This document shows positions 57,341 to 64,000 of a DNA stretch of 64,000 nucleotides, piece by piece. The notes under the pieces were generated by a model. The model had not been told where the DNA came from and searched no databases. It saw only the letters and a program-made list of their open reading frames with translations. The first letter of the stretch is position 1, and the number at the start of each line of letters is the position of its first letter. The translations under genes and the position numbers were made by a program. Origin of the DNA: SH-MAG3 sp035461245 (GTDB taxonomy: Bacteria > Gemmatimonadota > Gemmatimonadetes > Longimicrobiales > RSA9). The stretch spans positions 1 to 64,000 of the forward strand of contig DATHVP010000100.1 of NCBI GenBank assembly GCA_035461245.1. Reading direction: 5' to 3'.

Positions 57341-57949
57341 ATGACATCGCCACTGCGCCAACCGAGCGAGCAGCCCATCGCGCTGCACGAACGCGCCATG
57401 GACGACCTGCGCTTCATCCGCGGGACCATGGAGCGGGCGGGTTCATTCACGGCCGTGCCGGGCTGGGGCGGCGTGGGCATGGGCGTGACGGCCCTCATCG
57501 CGGCACCCATCGCGTGGCAGCAGCCGACGCCCGGCCGCTGGCTGGCCGTGTGGCTGATTACGGCCCTCGTCGCCGGAATCATCGCCGGTGGGACCATGGC
57601 GTTGAAGGCGCGGCGTGCGCGGGTATCCCTGGTGACGGGCCCGGGTCGCAAGTTCTTCCTGAGCTTCCTGCCGCCGCTGGGGGTGGCCGTGGCACTGACG
57701 GCGGCGCTGTATGCCCACGGCGCGGTGGCGCTGCTGCCGGGGCTGTGGCTGCTGAGCTACGGCGCGGCGGTGATGACGGCGGGCACGTTCTCCGTGCGGG
57801 CGGTGCCGCAGATGGGCATCGGCTTCATGGTGCTGGGCGCTGCCGCGCTGGCGACGCCGGCGGCGTGGGGCGACGCGTGGATGGCCGCCGGCTTCGGCGT
57901 CCTGGAGATCGGCTTCGGCCTGGTCATCGCGAGGCGTCACGGTGGCTAG
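57341..57949 (+). CDS. Hypothetical membrane protein coupled to a winged-helix regulator
   Basis: A 202-residue protein. A soluble start (ALHERAMDDLRFIRGTMERAG) is followed by about five membrane helices (about 45-60, 68-88, 107-125, 130-148, 160-195). Proteins with the DDLRFIRxTMERAxxFTAVPGWGG opening commonly precede winged-helix regulators in this kind of genome, as seen here, but their function is unknown. Its stop overlaps the regulator's GTG start by 8 bases. Confidence 0.7.
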   Translation: MTSPLRQPSEQPIALHERAMDDLRFIRGTMERAGSFTAVPGWGGVGMGVTALIAAPIAWQQPTPGRWLAVWLITALVAGIIAGGTMALKARRARVSLVTGPGRKFFLSFLPPLGVAVALTAALYAHGAVALLPGLWLLSYGAAVMTAGTFSVRAVPQMGIGFMVLGAAALATPAAWGDAWMAAGFGVLEIGFGLVIARRHGG

Positions 57950-58337
57950 GAGCAACGCGGCTCGTCACGAGCCGGAACCGGAGCGGGAGGAGGATGCACC
58001 CTTGCCTCGCACACAGGGGCGGAAGAAGTCGCGCCGGGAGAGCCCGGTGGAGCTGGATCGCGTCATTCACGAGCGCGTCCGCCTCGCCATCGTCAGCGCG
58101 CTGGCCGGCGCCGACGCCCTGAGCTTCAACGAACTGAAGGACCTGCTCGGCATCACCGACGGCAACCTCAGCGTGCATGCACGGCGCCTGGAGGAGGCCG
58201 GCTTCGTCACGTGTGAGAAGTCGTTCGTCGATCGGGTCCCGCGCACGCAGTACAGCCTCACCGCCGCAGGGCGCGCCGCCCTGGACGATTACCTCAACCA
58301 TATGGAATCGCTGATCCGACGGGTCCGCGAGGGCTAG
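57942..58337 (+). CDS. Winged-helix transcriptional regulator
   Basis: A 131-residue DNA-binding protein. A basic N-terminal tail of about 35 residues is followed by a MarR/ArsR-like winged helix: VIHERVRLAIVSALAGADALSF, recognition helix ITDGNLSVHARRLEEAGFV and wing RTQYSLTAAGRAALDDYL. The HTH_34-type family. It is translated together with the membrane protein (overlap of 8 bases, GTG 57942) and likely represses both divergent genes through O1 and O2. Confidence 0.85.
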   Translation: MARSNAARHEPEPEREEDAPLPRTQGRKKSRRESPVELDRVIHERVRLAIVSALAGADALSFNELKDLLGITDGNLSVHARRLEEAGFVTCEKSFVDRVPRTQYSLTAAGRAALDDYLNHMESLIRRVREG

Positions 58338-58379
58338 CCCCTGCCCACCCCGTCCGCGTCCAGTCCGGAGGAAGACTTT

Positions 58380-59042
58380 ATGACACAAAGAGCTTGGCCG
58401 ACCGGCCCCCAACCCCTCACGCCGCGGCATACGGCCATCATCATGGACGGGAACGGGCGCTGGGCGCAGGCGCGGCGGCTGCCGCGGACTGCCGGGCACC
58501 AGGCCGGGGCGGGTGCGGTGCGCCGCACCATCGAGGCGGCGCCATCGCTGGGCATCGAGGCGCTGACGCTCTACGCATTTTCCGAGGACAACTGGCAGCG
58601 GCCGCGGCTGGAGGTGCAGGCGCTGATGCGGCTGCTGCAGACATACCTGCGCAACGAGACGGCGCGGTGCGTCGGGGAGGGTGTCCGGCTGGGAGTCATC
58701 GGCCGGCGGGATCGGCTGCCGGCGGCGCTGTGCGAGGCCATCGCGCAGGCGGAGGAGGCGACGTCGCACGGGACCACGCTCCACCTGCGCCTGGCCATCG
58801 ACTACTCGGCGCGGGCGGCCATAGCCCGGGGGGACGCGCCGCTGCCCGATGTGGACCTCCTCATCCGCACCGGCGGCGAGCAGCGCCTGAGCGACTTCCT
58901 CCTCCGTGAGTGCGCGTACGCGGAACTGTACTTCACGGCGACGCCGTGGCCGGAGTTCGACGGCGACGCGCTGGCGGCTGCGGTGGCGGAGTTCAGCGGA
59001 CGGCAGCGGCGCTTCGGCGCGCTGACGGCGGTGGCCTCATGA
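58380..59042 (+). CDS. uppS: Isoprenyl (undecaprenyl) diphosphate synthase
   Basis: A 220-residue cis-prenyltransferase that extends farnesyl diphosphate to the lipid carrier for peptidoglycan. Motifs: IIMDGNGRWAQ (catalytic D23), GHQAGAGAVRR, LYAFSEDNWQRP, LAIDYSARAAI and LLIRTGGEQRLSDF, then YFTATPWPEF. It is shorter than the usual 245 residues and lacks some of the region before DYS, so it may be a second paralogue. CCGGAGGA precedes ATG 58380. The stop overlaps the next start. Confidence 0.88.
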   Translation: MTQRAWPTGPQPLTPRHTAIIMDGNGRWAQARRLPRTAGHQAGAGAVRRTIEAAPSLGIEALTLYAFSEDNWQRPRLEVQALMRLLQTYLRNETARCVGEGVRLGVIGRRDRLPAALCEAIAQAEEATSHGTTLHLRLAIDYSARAAIARGDAPLPDVDLLIRTGGEQRLSDFLLRECAYAELYFTATPWPEFDGDALAAAVAEFSGRQRRFGALTAVAS

Positions 59043-60532
59043 GCGCGCCTGCACGCATCCGCGACGCCGCCCTTGGCGGCGCCCTGGGGCTGGGCCTGCT
59101 GGCCGACCTCATCATCCGCGCGGACGGCCGGCCGGGTCTGAACGTGCTGCTCTGGGCGCTGGCGGGCGCCGGCGTGCTGTGGCTGCTGTCAGGCCGTCGT
59201 GGGGCGCCTGTCTCACGGGAGACGTGGTGGCTGGTGGGCGCCGCCGTCGGGTTTGCCACGCTGCTGGTCCTCCGCGACGCCGACGCGCTGGCCGTCTTCT
59301 GCCTCTTCGCGGGGCTGGTGCTGCTGGGCTTCGCCGCGGGCCGCGGCGCCCGGGCGTGGGCGCTGCAGGCGCACATCGTGGACGTCGTCGCAGGGGCGGT
59401 GCGTGTGGCCGGGCTCATCGTGCTGGGCCCGCTGGGCTGGGGTCTCGGCCCGGCCCGGGAGCCGGCGCCGCAATCTGCCGCCGGCGCACCGGCATGGCCC
59501 CGTCATGCCCGGGTGCTGGCCCGGGGCACGGCCATGGCCCTGCCGCCGCTGCTGGTGCTGACGGGGCTCCTCGCCTCGGCGGATCCCGTCTTCGAGCAGG
59601 TGCTGCACGCCGCGTTCTTCGGCGGCTTCGAGTCGCTGATCGAGCACGTGCTGTTCACCGGCATCATCGCGTGGTTCACCGTCGGCTACCTCCGGGCGTA
59701 CCTGGTGGGCGACGACGTCGCCATGGACCGCGTGCACCTGCCCCGCCCCGGGCTGGCGCCGGCGGAGGTGGCGGTGGCGCTGTCGCTGCTGAACGTGCTG
59801 TTCGTCGTGTTCCTGGCGGTGCAGGTGCGCTACCTGTTCGGCGGTGCGGGGCTGGTGGAAGCGACCACCGGCCTCAGCTACGCGGAATACGCGCGACGGG
59901 GGTTCTTCGAGCTCGTCACCGCCGCCGCCCTCGTCGTGCCCGTACTGCTCATCGCCGACTGGGCCGCCGACGACAGTCGCCATCGCCCCTTCCTCCGCGT
60001 GACGTCCACCCTCCTCGTCCTGCTCCTCGCCGGCGTGCTGGCCTCCGCGGCGTACCGCATGCGGCTGTACCAGGCCGCATACGGCCTCACGGAGCAGCGC
60101 CTCTACGTCAGCGTGTTCATGGTCTGGCTCACGGGCGTGCTGGTGCTGCTGGCGGCTACCGTGCTGCGCGGCCGGCGACGTGGCTTTGCCTTCGCCGCCG
60201 TCGCCGGCGGGCTGGCGTGCATCGCCGCGCTGCACGTGCTGAACCCCCACGCCCTCATCGCCCGCGTCAACATCAGCCGCGCCGAGGCCGGCGCCGAGGT
60301 GGACGGCCGCTACCTGGGCACGCTGAGCGCCGACGCCGTGCCGGAGCTGCTGGCGCAGCTGCCCGCGCTGCCGGGCGAGGAACAGTGTCGCGTGGCGACA
60401 ATGCTGGAGGAGCGCTGGACCGGCGAACGGCCCGGCGGCTGGCGCAGCTGGAACCTGAGCGACGCCCGGGCCCGCCGCCTCCTGGCCGGGTTCACGCCGC
60501 CGGCGGCATGCGGCGCAGTGGCAGCGCAGTAA
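59039..60532 (+). CDS. DUF4173/DUF4153-like membrane protein
   Basis: A 497-residue protein with about 12 membrane helices and a soluble C-terminal tail (about 430-497: EVDGRYLGTLSADAVPELLA, WRSWNLSDARARRLL). Typical DUF4173 segments are ASADPVFEQVLH, LLNVLFVVFLAVQVRYLFGG, YAEYARRGFFELV and ALHVLNPHALIARVNISR. Function unknown. Overlaps the uppS stop by ATGA, so translation is coupled. Confidence 0.85.
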   Translation: MSAPARIRDAALGGALGLGLLADLIIRADGRPGLNVLLWALAGAGVLWLLSGRRGAPVSRETWWLVGAAVGFATLLVLRDADALAVFCLFAGLVLLGFAAGRGARAWALQAHIVDVVAGAVRVAGLIVLGPLGWGLGPAREPAPQSAAGAPAWPRHARVLARGTAMALPPLLVLTGLLASADPVFEQVLHAAFFGGFESLIEHVLFTGIIAWFTVGYLRAYLVGDDVAMDRVHLPRPGLAPAEVAVALSLLNVLFVVFLAVQVRYLFGGAGLVEATTGLSYAEYARRGFFELVTAAALVVPVLLIADWAADDSRHRPFLRVTSTLLVLLLAGVLASAAYRMRLYQAAYGLTEQRLYVSVFMVWLTGVLVLLAATVLRGRRRGFAFAAVAGGLACIAALHVLNPHALIARVNISRAEAGAEVDGRYLGTLSADAVPELLAQLPALPGEEQCRVATMLEERWTGERPGGWRSWNLSDARARRLLAGFTPPAACGAVAAQ

Positions 60533-60534
60533 GG

Positions 60535-60569
60535 GGCGGCTGACGGATGTCTGGGCCCCGTCGGCCGCC
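60535..60569. terminator. Hairpin between convergent genes
   Basis: GGCGGCTGACGG (60535-60546) pairs with CCGTCGGCCGCC (60558-60569) with one G-T wobble, around an 11-base loop, between the DUF4173 and beta-lactamase-like stops. Confidence 0.6.
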
Positions 60570-60576
60570 GCGGTCC

Positions 60577-61539
60577 TCAGGGTGCGCCTGTCAGCGCCTC
60601 CCACACGAGGCGTGAGATATCCACGGCGACGGCGTTGGCGGCGGCGGTTGTCGCGATGCCTCGCGTCAGTACCGTGAGCACGTAGGGCGCCCGGCCATCG
60701 GGGAAGACGATGGCGCCGTCATGGCGGTGGCCGGTGATGGAGCCGGTCTTGTTCGCGACGCGCACGCCAGCCGGCACACCGGCGGGGATCTGCGTCCGGA
60801 ACTGCTGCGCCTCGAGGATCTCGAGCATGGCGTCGCACGACGCCTGCGAGTGGATCTCGCAGCGGGCGATCACCTCGAGCGTGCGCGCCAGCGAGGCAGC
60901 GGTGGCCATGTTGTTCATGCCCGCGGCGAAGGCGGGGTTATCGGACACGCCACGCAGCACGATCATGTCCCCCGCACCCAGCCGAACCATCGTCGCCTGC
61001 ACGCTGTCTGCCGTGACAACGTCAATGAGGATGTTCGTGGCCAGGTTCGACGAGATCACGCTCATGCCGGTGGCGAGCCGGCGCAGCGACATGGTCTGCC
61101 CGAGACGCTCGATGATCTCCGTGTCGCGATCGCTGCCGAGGGTGTATCGGCTGCCGTCGGCAATACTGGTGAACTGGTTGTTGACGACGACGGAGTCGTC
61201 CGCCGCGAACCGGCCCGCGTCCACCTGCCGGAACAGTTCGATGAGCACCGGCACCTTCATGGTGCTGGCGGCGTGCATGCTCACGTCGCCATTGATGGCC
61301 AGCCGTCGCCCCGTCGCCAGGTCTACCAGCGCCACGCCCACCTCGCCGGTGGGCTCTGCCGCCACGCGTGCGCGCAGCGCTGCCTCCAGGCGCGTGAGGA
61401 CAGCTTGTTCCGTCGGCGTTGGGTCGGCCTGCTGCGCCGCTGCGTCCGGCGCTGCTGCCAGCAGTGCGCCGAGACCGACGACGAGGCGGGCGCGCCCGGC
61501 CCACGGGATGCGAGTGGCGGGCGTGCGTTGAGTGAGCAT
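60577..61539 (-). CDS. Class A beta-lactamase-like serine hydrolase
   Basis: A 320-residue exported protein (signal peptide ending near AAAQQ, 33-37). Active-site blocks: STMK (S92-K95), SSN (163-165, in place of SDN) and KTG (264-266). The omega-loop RxExxLN of true class A enzymes, which holds the deacylating glutamate, is not recognisable; the region reads LRGVSDNPAFAAGMNN. It may therefore be a slow-turnover penicillin-binding-like or other serine hydrolase and need not give resistance. AGGAG lies 6 bases before ATG 61537-61539. Confidence 0.82.
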   Translation of the reverse strand: MLTQRTPATRIPWAGRARLVVGLGALLAAAPDAAAQQADPTPTEQAVLTRLEAALRARVAAEPTGEVGVALVDLATGRRLAINGDVSMHAASTMKVPVLIELFRQVDAGRFAADDSVVVNNQFTSIADGSRYTLGSDRDTEIIERLGQTMSLRRLATGMSVISSNLATNILIDVVTADSVQATMVRLGAGDMIVLRGVSDNPAFAAGMNNMATAASLARTLEVIARCEIHSQASCDAMLEILEAQQFRTQIPAGVPAGVRVANKTGSITGHRHDGAIVFPDGRAPYVLTVLTRGIATTAAANAVAVDISRLVWEALTGAP

Positions 61540-61610
61540 GGCGGCTCCTGGTTCGGTGGGATTCCGTGGCAAATAGAAGGCGGACCCGCCATCCTGTCCA
61601 GCACGCCGAT

Positions 61611-62798
61611 TCACAGCAGCCAGGCCAGCACGATGGTGGCGCCGCCCAGCGCCGAGCCCACGGCAAAGCCCAGCCGGGCGTGAAGCCGCCGGCGGCGGTG
61701 CTCCGCGGCGGCGGCCACCGGGTCCTCTTCTGCTTCCGCCGCCCGGCGCCGGGCGGTGATGCGCGGCAGCCACACGAAATGCGCGCCGAAGAAGCAGCCC
61801 ATCATGAGGGCGAACCCGATGGTTGCGACCAAAGGCGTCGGCCGGACCAGCATGGCGCCGATGAACCCCAGGACCGCGACGCCGCACACCACGCCGACGC
61901 CGATGACGCCGCGTCGCTCTTCGTCGTCCCGGGCGAGGCGGAGCTGGTCCCGCGTGCCGTAGACGAGGGCACCGATGCCGCCGGCGAGGCCAGCCAGTGC
62001 ACTGAACGCGGCGGCGCCCGTAAGGCCGACGAGCCCGCCCATGCCCGGCACGCTGGACAGCCAGCCCGGCGCCGCGACACCTGACGTTGCGCCACCGACC
62101 GTGACCCCGCCACCGCTGGTGGTCGCCTTGCCGGCTGCGCCCACCATCGCCGCGCTGGCAGCGGCGGGCGCCACGATGGACGCGATGCCGGCCATGACGG
62201 CGGCGGTGAAGGCGGTGCCCGGCGCGCTCCGTTCCGCGACGTCGCCCAGGATGGTGCGGAGCCGACCGCGGGCCCGGGACAGGCGCTGCCGCACCGCCGT
62301 CTCCGACAGGTCCAGCAGGGCCGCCACCTGCGCGGCGCTCTGCCCCTCGCGGTAGTACAGCACCACCACCTCCCGGGCGGAGGGCGGCAGTGCCGCCAGT
62401 GCCCGCTCCAGTGCCGCCCGCTCCTCGGCCGCGACGAGCTGCTGCGCCGCATCCGGCCGCGGGTCGGCGGCGGCGGCGAGGAGTGCATCGGCATCGGATT
62501 CAAAGCGCCTGCGATGTCGCACGCGGGCGCGCAACGCCTGGTGCGCCCGGTTGCGCGTGATCTGGCGCAGCCACGGCAGGAAGGAGTTCGGGTCCCGCAG
62601 CCGCCGCAGGTCCCGCCACGCCATGAGGTAGACCTCCTGCGCGACGTCGCGGCTCAGCTCCATGTCACGCAGGATGGCCAGCGTGATGGACGTCACCGTG
62701 CTCGACGTCGCGTCCACCAGCCGGGCGAAGGCGCGGCTGTCGCCCCGGGCCGCCGCCGTGACGTCCGGCGCGAGATGCAGGGCCGGCGCGCCGTTCAT
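61611..62798 (-). CDS. ECF sigma factor fused to a multi-pass membrane domain
   Basis: A 395-residue protein. Residues 15-190 are an ECF sigma-70 factor: region 2 with RDVAQEVYLMAWRDLRRLRDP and LPWLRQITRN, region 4 with ALPPSAREVVVLYYREGQS and LSETAVRQRLSRARGRLR. Residues 195-395 contain about five membrane helices (for example FTAAVMAGIASIVAPAAASA, GVIGVGVVCGVAVLGFIGAML, LVATIGFALMMGCFFGAHF). A membrane tail on the sigma factor could anchor or inhibit it in place of a separate anti-sigma factor. The start overlaps the hydrolase stop by ATGA. Confidence 0.87.
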   Translation of the reverse strand: MNGAPALHLAPDVTAAARGDSRAFARLVDATSSTVTSITLAILRDMELSRDVAQEVYLMAWRDLRRLRDPNSFLPWLRQITRNRAHQALRARVRHRRRFESDADALLAAAADPRPDAAQQLVAAEERAALERALAALPPSAREVVVLYYREGQSAAQVAALLDLSETAVRQRLSRARGRLRTILGDVAERSAPGTAFTAAVMAGIASIVAPAAASAAMVGAAGKATTSGGGVTVGGATSGVAAPGWLSSVPGMGGLVGLTGAAAFSALAGLAGGIGALVYGTRDQLRLARDDEERRGVIGVGVVCGVAVLGFIGAMLVRPTPLVATIGFALMMGCFFGAHFVWLPRITARRRAAEAEEDPVAAAAEHRRRRLHARLGFAVGSALGGATIVLAWLL

Positions 62799-63763
62799 CG
62801 GGCCTCCAGGAAAGCGCGCACGGTGGCATGCAGGAAGTCCGGGTCGTCCAGCATGATGAAATGGCGCGCATCGTCCGCCGCGACGACGCGTGCGTCAGGC
62901 ACCTTCGAGAGCTGGCCGCGGTACCGGTCCAGCATGGTCGCACGCAGCTCCGCGGGCATGCCGCCTGCCGCCATGAAGAGGAGCACCGGCGACGTGATGC
63001 GTGCGACGTCGTCCCTGATGTCCGTCGTCATCATCTCGGCCACCGCGCGTCCCGCCGTGGCCGGATCCGACGCGGCACCCCACTGCCCACCGCGTGTGTG
63101 CCACGCCGTGTCCCGGGCCTGCTGTGTCAGCGCCATCCGCGTCTGTGCAGCGAGGGCGTCCATGCTCATGCCACTGAAGATAACGCGGGTGGCCTCCGCC
63201 TGCGCCGTCGCCTGCGTCGCCGTCATGGTGGTGTCGCCGAGGGCGGTGAGGAACGGCACGCCGTCCACCGCGATGACAGCGCCCACCAGGTCCGGCGCCG
63301 TGGCCGCCGTCCACAGCGCCAGGAACCCGCCAAGCGAGTGGCCCATGAGCACCGGCTGATCCAACTCGTGATCGCGGATGTAGGCGATGAGCGCGTCCCG
63401 CGTGGTGGCCAGGTACGGGTCGGCGCCCGTGGGCGGCACGCCCGCGAAGCCGGCCAGCGTGAGGACGTGCAGCTCGTATTCATCCCGGAGCGCTGCCACG
63501 GTGGCGTCCCAGACGTCGCCGCCGGAGAGCAGGCCCGGGATCAGGATCATGGGTCGGCCGGCGCCGGTGCGCGTCACGGCAAAGGGCGCGGTCTGTTGCG
63601 CGCGGGCGGCGGCCGCGGTGCCGGGCTGGGCGGCGGCCGCACCCGCGTGGGCTGCGCCGGTTGAGGGCATGGTCTCCTCCGGACTCGCCACGGCGCCCGG
63701 TGGGGCGGTGGCGATCAGGCTGACGAGCGCTACGGCGGCGGTGCGGGCAAGGCTGCATGTCAT
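62795..63763 (-). CDS. Exported alpha/beta hydrolase
   Basis: A 322-residue protein with a signal peptide (ending near GAVAS, about 28-30) and an alpha/beta hydrolase domain from about residue 62: oxyanion region LIPGLLSGGDVWD, nucleophile elbow MGHSLGGFLA and histidine in DDARHFIMLDDPD. Likely a periplasmic esterase; substrate unknown. ATG 63761-63763 is preferred because GGAG lies 7 bases upstream; ATG 63773-63775 is in frame. First gene of a two-gene operon with the sigma factor. Confidence 0.83.
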   Translation of the reverse strand: MTCSLARTAAVALVSLIATAPPGAVASPEETMPSTGAAHAGAAAAQPGTAAAARAQQTAPFAVTRTGAGRPMILIPGLLSGGDVWDATVAALRDEYELHVLTLAGFAGVPPTGADPYLATTRDALIAYIRDHELDQPVLMGHSLGGFLALWTAATAPDLVGAVIAVDGVPFLTALGDTTMTATQATAQAEATRVIFSGMSMDALAAQTRMALTQQARDTAWHTRGGQWGAASDPATAGRAVAEMMTTDIRDDVARITSPVLLFMAAGGMPAELRATMLDRYRGQLSKVPDARVVAADDARHFIMLDDPDFLHATVRAFLEAR

Positions 63764-63872
63764 GGCGATCTCCATTCGTTGACGGGCGACGTCGTGACGC
63801 CCTCGGGAACGGAGTAGCCGGATGGGCCGGATGTGTGACACCCCTCGTGCGCCACGGAAATCCCCACGCCCG

Positions 63873-64000
63873 TCACGGCTTCAGCGCCAGCTCCCGCTCC
63901 ACACCGATGGCCGCCAGGAAATCCGTGTCATGACTCACCACCAGCAGTGCGCCGTCCCATTCCCGCAGCGCCGCTTCCAGCGCCTGCATGGCGTCCAGGT
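63873..64000 (-). CDS. C-terminal end of an ABC-F-type ATPase (5' part beyond window)
   Basis: Only the last 42 residues are visible. LDAMQALEAALREWDGALLVVSHDTDFL matches the segment after Walker B of ABC ATPases, with the switch histidine in VVSHD and the DxxFL ending common in ABC-F ribosome-associated proteins; it ends ELALKP. The frame runs off the right edge. Confidence 0.7.
   Translation of the reverse strand, partial: LDAMQALEAALREWDGALLVVSHDTDFLAAIGVERELALKP

Overview
The window is about 70% G+C by eye and densely packed. GTG starts are common, many gene junctions overlap by 1-4 bases, and the protein families present (ADOP-type orphan MacB permease, DUF5916 outer-membrane protein, two-component propeller hybrid kinase, secreted streptogrisin-like protease, paired SSS symporters) point to a Gram-negative, high-G+C soil-type bacterium. 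Gemmatimonadota or a neighbouring phylum fits best; this is inferred from gene content, not from a marker gene. I recognised no rRNA, tRNA, prophage, insertion sequence or CRISPR array.

Layout. 1-5.5 kb: a truncated L,D-transpeptidase-like lipoprotein, an Fpg-type DNA glycosylase, a DinB protein, a secreted serine protease, a GH84-like enzyme and a 5'-3' exonuclease. 5.5-18.7 kb: a giant hybrid sensor kinase, proline dehydrogenase, a CopD-like membrane protein, an SRPBCC/ArsR pair with a visible operator, a TPR signalling protein, two sodium:solute symporters, a PrmA-like methyltransferase, truncated haemoglobin and a DUF302 protein. 18.7-23.6 kb: thioredoxin, then a compact kaiB-kaiC-histidine kinase cluster without kaiA, preceded by a perfect palindrome and a degenerate second copy, and followed by a lipoprotein. 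23.7-30.2 kb: DUF421, a membrane protein and LspA; a DUF5916 barrel protein; two hypothetical proteins; a lipoprotein hydrolase.

30.3-40.6 kb is a run of six minus-strand genes with a phosphate/phosphoester theme: metallophosphoesterase, outer-membrane protein, EEP-family phosphodiesterase, then a translationally coupled trio of DUF4956 membrane protein, a protein joining a kinase-like domain to an Omp85-type barrel, and a 1064-residue polyphosphate kinase with an N-terminal CYTH-like domain. The trio resembles, in a new arrangement, the CotH/VTC-CYTH/DUF4956 gene sets known from other phyla.

40.8-41.4 kb encodes an exported peroxiredoxin whose peroxidatic cysteine codon is an in-frame TGA, followed at 14 nt by a perfect 7-bp stem-loop: a probable selenoprotein, and the most striking single observation here. 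41.5-54.3 kb holds an SGNH protein, an FAD dehydrogenase, a GAF/PAS histidine kinase, DUF4389 and an AddA/AddB-like helicase-nuclease pair. That pair is flanked on both sides by short arrays of an 8-bp AATTG-containing repeat, with a third array at 28.6 kb.

54.7-64 kb: the ADOP permease is divergent from a membrane protein/winged-helix regulator pair, with two related palindromic operators between them. After that come a UppS-like prenyltransferase, a DUF4173 membrane protein, a class A beta-lactamase-like protein, an ECF sigma factor fused to a membrane domain, an alpha/beta hydrolase, and the C-terminal end of an ABC ATPase running off the window.
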